Origin: Deltaproteobacteria bacterium
GTDB taxonomy: Bacteria > Desulfobacterota > Desulfobaccia > Desulfobaccales > 0-14-0-80-60-11
Assembly: GCA_019308625.1 (NCBI GenBank)
Contig: JAFDHU010000035.1
Location: 1 to 8,904 of the forward strand
Reading direction: 5' to 3'
DNA: 8,904 bases
Shown here: in pieces, positions 4,615-8,904 of the stretch
How the letters are laid out: every line of letters begins with the position of its first letter
Numbering within the stretch: position 1 is the first letter of the stretch
Position numbers and translations under genes: made by a program
The notes under the pieces: model-generated
The model's input: the letters and a program-made list of their open reading frames with translations, nothing else
Told to the model about the DNA's origin: nothing
Database searches by the model: none

Positions 4615-6241
4615 GATTTGAGGCATTTTGGTTTTTGGGGGAAAGCAGTTGCATCACTTGGGCGGCCGCGGCGCTTCCCTGGCAGACGGTTTCCGAAATG
4701 TCCTGGGGGCCTTGGCAGGTGCCGGCCAGGAAGACCCCTGGGAGAGTAGAGGCCAGGGGCTTGAGGGTGGGGTGGCGGCCCCGGAAGAAGCCGAAGGCGT
4801 CCCGTTCCGGGCCGTCATCCTCGAAGGCCGGGATTTCTGGTGGCGGGGCCAAGCCTACGGCCAGTACTGCCAAATCCACGGTGAGCCGGCGCCGTCGGCC
4901 GGAGAGCTGGTCTTCATAATGAATCACCGGCCGGCCCGAGTCATCGGCCTCCAGGCGGCCGGGCAGCCCCTTGACAAAGCGCACCCCGGCTTTCTGGGCC
5001 CGCAGGTAGAGGTCCTCAAAGCCCTTGCCGGAGGTGCGGATGTCGTTGAAAAACACGGTCACCTGGGCCTCGGGGTTGTGTTCCAGGGCCAGCATGGCCT
5101 CCTTGATGGAAGCCGTGCAGCAAATCCCCGAACAGTAGGGCAGAAAGCGGCGGTCCCGGGAGCCCACGCACTGGATGAAGGCCAGGGATTTGACGGGGGA
5201 GCCGTCCGGGGCGAGGAGGTTGCCGCCGGTGGGGCCGGTGGCGCAGACCAGGCGCTCATATTCCAGGGCGGTGATGACCCGCGGCAAGCGGCCGTAGCCG
5301 TATTCGCTTTTGAGACTAGGGTCCAGGGGCCGGGCGCCGGTGGCCAGAATGATGGCCCCCACCAAAAGCCGCCGTTCCACCGGCCGGGCCTCCAGGTCAA
5401 TGGCCTGGCGGTCGCAGGCCGCCACGCACATTTGGCAGTCAATGCAGTACTCCCTTTCCAGGGTGGAGCGCAAGGGCACGGCCTGGGCGAACACGATGCG
5501 GATGCACTTGCGGGGCTTGAGGCCCAGGTTCCAGCGGGAGGGCACAATCACCGGGCAGACCTCGGCGCAGGCGCCGCAACCCACGCATTTGGCCATATCC
5601 ACGTATCGGGGTCTGAGAGTGAGGTCCACCTCAAAGGCCCCGGCCCGGCCGCGGATGGCCCCGAGGTCCACGTAAGTCAACAGTTCTATGTTGGGGTGGG
5701 TGGCCGCCTCCACCAGCCGGGGGCCCAGGATGCAGATGGAGCAGTCCAGAGTGGGGAAGGTCTTGTCCAACTGGGCCATGGTGCCGCCGATGCTGAGGGA
5801 GGAATCCACCAGATAGACCTGATGCCCGGCGTCGGCCAGATCCAGGGCCGCTTGGCAGCCGGCGATACCGCCGCCCACCACCAGTACCTCCCGGGATGCA
5901 GGGGTAACAGCCGGGGCGGCCGCCGGCGGGGAGGCTTGGGCCAGGTGCAGGACGCCGGCCGCGGTCTCCAGGTCCTCCAGGTCCAGGAGATCAATTATGG
6001 GGGGACAGGCGTCGCCCCACAGGCGCTGAAACAGCCCGGCGTTCACCTCCGGGCCGCAGGCGGCGATAAGGAACTGCTCAGGCCCGGTAGCGAGAGCTTG
6101 CCGCAACTCCGCCAGCCCGGCCGGAGTGCACAGCCGTGGAGTTAAGCGGACCTCCAGCCCTTTCCGGGACAGTTGCGCCACCAGGGCCTGGGCATCAAAT
6201 TTCAGGTCCGGACAGGGGCAGATAAGAATAGGCATTGCCAC
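4607..6241 (-). CDS. HdrA-like iron-sulfur flavoprotein (short form, no MvhD domain)
   Basis: A second HdrA paralogue, 544 aa from GTG. It has a reduced N-terminal domain that keeps an ICPC pair (C8, C10), C38 and C62. An Ala/Pro-rich linker (about 102-115) leads to FAD-binding GGGIAG at 123-128. Next come the family segment TFPTLDCSICILGP (C167, C170), an inserted ferredoxin (C219/222/225/229 and C266/269/272/276), the HdrA cluster motif CX11CX3CC (C358, C370, C374, C375) with Lys380 five residues later, and DIRTSGKGFEDLY. It ends after the second FAD-domain lobe (FLAGTCQGPQDI), lacking the C-terminal ferredoxin. In length and layout it sits to its neighbour roughly as QmoA does to QmoB. However, the gene order is reversed and no QmoC follows, so I do not use qmo names. 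AAGGA lies 5 nt before the GTG; ATG at 6235 is an alternative start 11 nt away. Likely forms a complex with the HdrA-MvhD protein. Confidence 0.9.
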   Translation of the reverse strand: MAMPILICPCPDLKFDAQALVAQLSRKGLEVRLTPRLCTPAGLAELRQALATGPEQFLIAACGPEVNAGLFQRLWGDACPPIIDLLDLEDLETAAGVLHLAQASPPAAAPAVTPASREVLVVGGGIAGCQAALDLADAGHQVYLVDSSLSIGGTMAQLDKTFPTLDCSICILGPRLVEAATHPNIELLTYVDLGAIRGRAGAFEVDLTLRPRYVDMAKCVGCGACAEVCPVIVPSRWNLGLKPRKCIRIVFAQAVPLRSTLEREYCIDCQMCVAACDRQAIDLEARPVERRLLVGAIILATGARPLDPSLKSEYGYGRLPRVITALEYERLVCATGPTGGNLLAPDGSPVKSLAFIQCVGSRDRRFLPYCSGICCTASIKEAMLALEHNPEAQVTVFFNDIRTSGKGFEDLYLRAQKAGVRFVKGLPGRLEADDSGRPVIHYEDQLSGRRRRLTVDLAVLAVGLAPPPEIPAFEDDGPERDAFGFFRGRHPTLKPLASTLPGVFLAGTCQGPQDISETVCQGSAAAAQVMQLLSPKNQNASNRP

Positions 6242-6289
6242 AGGCTTCCTTGGAATAATCCACCAAATTGGTCAAAAATCAGGAAGGCT
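6242..6289 (-). repeat. Nested imperfect hairpin between the two hdrA genes
   Basis: Within the 79-bp gap between the hdrA genes, AGGCTTCCT (6242-6250) faces AGGAAGGCT (6281-6289), pairing at 8 of 9 positions. A smaller nearly concentric palindrome, ACCAA-A-TTGGT (6262-6272), lies inside. On the minus strand the outer arm contains the AAGGA ribosome binding site of the downstream hdrA, so folding could mask that site. No poly-T follows, so an intrinsic terminator is unlikely. A regulatory role is only a possibility. Confidence 0.3.
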
Positions 6290-6320
6290 CGATTTCAGAT
6301 CCTCGTTTGGTTCCAGGTCC

Positions 6321-8645
6321 TTAAGCTTTCAGGCTTTCAGCCATTTCCAGAATCACCTTTTGGAAGACTTTGCCTTCCGTGGCGGAAATCCATTCCAGGC
6401 GCAGGCGGTTGGGGTCAATGTCTTTTTTGGCCAGTTTCTTTTTGAGCTTTTCCACCCGAGCTTGGGCCCGCAGGTTGCCGGAGACATAGTGGCAGTCTCC
6501 CGGGGGGTGGCAGCCGGCCACCAGCACTTGGCCGGCTCCCTGCTCAAAGGCGTGCAGTATCAGCTTGGGGTGCACCCGTCCGGCGCACATGACGCGGATG
6601 ATGCGCACCTGGGGGGAATACTGCATTCTGGACACCCCGGCGAAGTCAGCTCCGGCGTAGGCGCACCAGTTGCAGCAGAAGGCCAGGATTTTGTGCTGCG
6701 GGTCCACAGCCAGGGCCTCGTCAATTTGGGCCAGAAGCATGGCATCTGTGAAGCCCAGGGAGGCGATGGCGCCGGTAGGACAGGCCCCGGCGCACACGCC
6801 GCACCCCTTGCAGGCCGCGGTTTTCACCCGGGCCTTGCGCTCCTTTTTGGGGCCCACCAGCTCAATGGCCTGAAAGGGGCATTCCTCGGCGCACACACCA
6901 CAGCCCACGCACAGCTCTTCGTCCACCTCGGCCACCAGGGCTTCCAGAGTGATAACCTCGTGGGCGAAAAGGGCCAGGACCTTGGCCGCTGCGCCGGAGG
7001 CTTGGGTCAGGGACTCGCTGAGGTCCTTGGGGCCTTGGCAGGTGCCGGCCAGATAGATGCCGTCCATGACGGTTTCCAGGGGCTTGAGCTTGGGATGGGC
7101 CTCCAGGAAGAAGCCGTCCGGACCCACCGGCAGCTTGAGCACCTCTCTTAAGGCCTCGTTGTCCCCGGGGGTCATCCCCACCGCCAGCACTACCATATCC
7201 ACTCGGTCCTCGGAGGGCGACTGAAACAGTTCCTGAAAGGCCCGAATGAGAAGCCGGCCATCACCGGCGGCCTGAATATCCTCCACGGTGCCCCGCAAGA
7301 ACAGAATGCCCGTTTCCCGGGCCGCTTCGTAGAGAGCTTCCCAATCCTTTTTGACGGTGCGGATGTCCCGGTAGTAGAAACGGAGGCGGGCCTCCGGCAG
7401 GCGGGCCTTGAGCTCCAGGGCCTGGCGCAGGGCCGTGGGGCAGCAGATGCGAGAGCAGTATCGGTTGCCCTCCTCCTCCCTGGAGCCCACGCACATGATG
7501 AAGGCGATGTCCCGAGGCTCCTGCTCGGCCCCGGGCACCAGGACCCGCCCTCCGGTGGGGCCGTCCGGGGCCAGCAGGCGCTCCAGGGCCACGGTGGTGA
7601 TCACCCCGGGCAGGGCCGCCCAGGACTCGTAGCGGCTGCCCGCCGGGTCAAAAGGGGTGAAGCCGGTGGCCGCTATGATGGCCCCTACGGTGAAGTGATG
7701 TTCGGTCTCGGCAAAATCCAGGCTGATGGCCCCCTGGGGACAGGCCGGGAGACACTGGCCGCAGCAGTCGCAATGGGCCTGATCCACCACATAGCGGGCC
7801 GGAAAGGCATGGGGAGAGGGCAAGTAAATGGCAGCCCGAGTGGCCAGGCCGGCCTGGCGGTCATCGGGGACCCGGATGGGACAGACCTCGGCGCAGCGGC
7901 CGCACAGGTCGCAGGCGTCGCTTACTGCAGGTAAGCGTTCCCGCACGGTTACCTGAAAATTTCCCAGATGACCGTCCACCCCGGTGACCTCGCTGTTGGT
8001 CAGCACCTGGATGCCGGGATGGAGGGCCACCGCGGCCATCAGGGGATTGAGGAGGGAGAGGGCGGTCTGGCCGTGAGGAAAGGTGCGGTGCAGGATGTTG
8101 GCCTTGCCGCCCAGGACCGGCTCCCGCTCCACCAGGATGACGGGATAGCCTGCGTCGGCTAAATCCAGGGCGGCCCTCAGGCCCGCGGGGCCGCCGCCAA
8201 TGACCAGGGCCCGCCGGGTCACCGGCACCAGGCGGTCAGCCAGAGGCCGGGCCAGCCGGGCCTTGGCCAGCCCCATGCGGATGAGCTCCAGGGCCTTGGC
8301 CTCGGCCGCCTCCGGCTCGCCGGCGTGGACCCAGGTGCACTGCTCCCGGATGTTGACCATCTCCAGCAGATAGGGGTTGAGGCCGCTGTCCCGCAGGAGC
8401 CGCCGGAAGGTGAGCTCATGTAGCTTGGGCGAGCAGGCCGCGATGACCACCCGGTTGATGCCAAAAAGCTCAATGTCCTGCTGGATTTCCTTCTGCCCGG
8501 CTTCAGAACAGGTGTACAGATGATGGCGGCAAATCTTCACGTCCGGAAGCCCCCGGGTCTGGCTCACCAGCTCTTCCGGACTTATGACCCCGGCGATGTT
8601 CAGGCCGCAGTGACAGATGTATAAACCGATGCGCAGGTCTTCCAT
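6321..8645 (-). CDS. HdrA-MvhD fusion: CoB-CoM heterodisulfide reductase subunit A-like iron-sulfur flavoprotein
   Basis: A soluble electron-transfer flavoprotein of the HdrA family, in which FAD-linked electron confurcation or bifurcation is the known chemistry. Order of parts (774 aa, ATG start): N-terminal domain with YICHCG (C11, C13) and C39, C46, C71; FAD-binding GGGPAG at 150-155; inserted 2x[4Fe-4S] ferredoxin (C245/248/251/255 and C292/295/298/302); the HdrA-specific cluster motif CX11CX3CC (C385, C397, C401, C402); C-terminal ferredoxin (C579/582/585/589 and C612/615/618/622); then an MvhD-type domain with FCCNWCAYAGAD (C657, C658, C661), C687, C712 and C718. In hydrogenase/Hdr complexes MvhD passes electrons to HdrA, and here the two are one chain, as also in QmoB and some HdrA2 proteins. 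Odd points: Arg407 sits five residues after the CC pair, where the partner HdrA has Lys, and the LDCxxC segment is replaced by HGQTAL. A GTG at 8648 is an alternative start. Neither start has a clear Shine-Dalgarno. Probably co-transcribed with the next hdrA. Confidence 0.93.
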   Translation of the reverse strand: MEDLRIGLYICHCGLNIAGVISPEELVSQTRGLPDVKICRHHLYTCSEAGQKEIQQDIELFGINRVVIAACSPKLHELTFRRLLRDSGLNPYLLEMVNIREQCTWVHAGEPEAAEAKALELIRMGLAKARLARPLADRLVPVTRRALVIGGGPAGLRAALDLADAGYPVILVEREPVLGGKANILHRTFPHGQTALSLLNPLMAAVALHPGIQVLTNSEVTGVDGHLGNFQVTVRERLPAVSDACDLCGRCAEVCPIRVPDDRQAGLATRAAIYLPSPHAFPARYVVDQAHCDCCGQCLPACPQGAISLDFAETEHHFTVGAIIAATGFTPFDPAGSRYESWAALPGVITTVALERLLAPDGPTGGRVLVPGAEQEPRDIAFIMCVGSREEEGNRYCSRICCPTALRQALELKARLPEARLRFYYRDIRTVKKDWEALYEAARETGILFLRGTVEDIQAAGDGRLLIRAFQELFQSPSEDRVDMVVLAVGMTPGDNEALREVLKLPVGPDGFFLEAHPKLKPLETVMDGIYLAGTCQGPKDLSESLTQASGAAAKVLALFAHEVITLEALVAEVDEELCVGCGVCAEECPFQAIELVGPKKERKARVKTAACKGCGVCAGACPTGAIASLGFTDAMLLAQIDEALAVDPQHKILAFCCNWCAYAGADFAGVSRMQYSPQVRIIRVMCAGRVHPKLILHAFEQGAGQVLVAGCHPPGDCHYVSGNLRAQARVEKLKKKLAKKDIDPNRLRLEWISATEGKVFQKVILEMAESLKA

Positions 8646-8665
8646 CACGCTGGATTCACGTTTTT

Positions 8666-8904
8666 TTATTTGAACGGCTTGAAATTGAGGTTTATTTCAC
8701 CCTTGTGGTGCAATTGAAATAATTTGTTGCCTGATATTTTTGAGATAATATCATCATCTTCCAGATGATGATCATTAACTGATAATGTTCCACCCTGTTT
8801 CAATACCCGGTGCAATTCAGCCAAGATTGAGTCCGGATCATTCAAATTATGGAGGGTGTCATATAGAAGGGCGATATCCACGCTTTCATCAGCCAGGCCA
8901 GAGT
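8666..8904 (-). CDS. Class I SAM-dependent methyltransferase, C-terminal part (partial at window edge)
   Basis: This is the last 79 or so codons of a gene whose start lies beyond the right edge. The frame stays open to the edge, so the internal GTG at 8881 is not the real start. The visible protein opens with a GLADESVDIALLYDTLHNL-like segment (the post-motif II strand and helix of the fold). It continues with DPDSILAELHRVLKQGGTL, the usual helix and 'LKPGG' turn of Methyltransf_11-type enzymes. The SAM-binding glycine motif would be upstream and is not seen, and the substrate cannot be inferred. By hand count the segment 8701-8880 is about 38% GC, well below the neighbouring hdrA genes, which suggests a different history. 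It ends with TAA only 17 bp before the first start codon of the HdrA-MvhD gene. Read-through transcription is possible, but no functional link is evident. Confidence 0.75.
   Translation of the reverse strand, partial: SGLADESVDIALLYDTLHNLNDPDSILAELHRVLKQGGTLSVNDHHLEDDDIISKISGNKLFQLHHKGEINLNFKPFK

Noticed and set aside
4628..6145. 505-aa open frame on the plus strand opposite hdrA
   Set aside because: It is low-complexity (Gly, Ala, His, Gln-rich) and antisense to a gene with full iron-sulfur and FAD motifs. It is a mirror of GC-rich codon use.
6126..7151. 341-aa plus-strand frame across the hdrA gap
   Set aside because: Shadow of two well-supported minus-strand HdrA genes, with no family motif.
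4607..8645. Naming the two HdrA genes qmoA and qmoB
   Set aside because: The order is reversed, qmoC and apr genes are absent, and the short form has an N-terminal extension; domain similarity alone is not enough.
8750..8772. Perfect 10-bp inverted repeat ATCATCATCT-TCC-AGATGATGAT
   Set aside because: It lies inside the methyltransferase and follows from the codons of DHHLEDDD, so it is probably coding coincidence rather than an operator.

Overview
The window reads as a chromosomal segment of an anaerobic, fairly GC-rich bacterium. Two heterodisulfide-reductase A (HdrA) type iron-sulfur flavoproteins point to sulfate reducers or syntrophs such as Desulfobacterota. That placement is inferred from gene content and no taxonomic marker is present. 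All convincing genes lie on the minus strand, so transcription runs from high to low coordinates.

Region A (8666-8904): an AT-rich C-terminal fragment of a class I SAM-dependent methyltransferase that enters from the right edge. Region B (4607-8648): two HdrA paralogues. The first is a full HdrA fused to an MvhD-type [2Fe-2S] domain. The second is a shorter HdrA without the C-terminal ferredoxin or MvhD parts. HdrB, HdrC, QmoC and hydrogenase subunits are absent from the window.

Region C (430-4583) is the most interesting part. A consensus sigma-70 promoter (TTGACA, 17 bp, TATAAT) drives five tightly packed genes with gaps of 8, 1, 7 and -4 bp. In order they are: a 129-aa protein with a possible ubiquitin-like fold and a Gly-Gly followed by an 8-residue tail; a roughly 390-aa protein whose C-terminal third carries an E2-like HP...GQYICL signature; an unrecognised 172-aa protein; a ClpX-related AAA+ unfoldase without the zinc domain and without an evident ClpP-docking (IGF) loop; and a JAMM/JAB metalloprotease with a complete set of metal and catalytic residues. 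Together they suggest a bacterial ubiquitin-like modification system: a modifier (candidate), a conjugating enzyme (candidate), an ATP-driven unfoldase and a deconjugating or maturing protease. This resembles in outline the Rpn11/Rpt pairing of the proteasome. No E1 is visible. JAMM and AAA+ are firm calls; E2 is probable; the Ubl is a hypothesis.

Region D (1-429): no convincing gene, but a GC-rich palindromic repeat element at 193-332 built from nested CCCTCTCCCCC-type hairpins.
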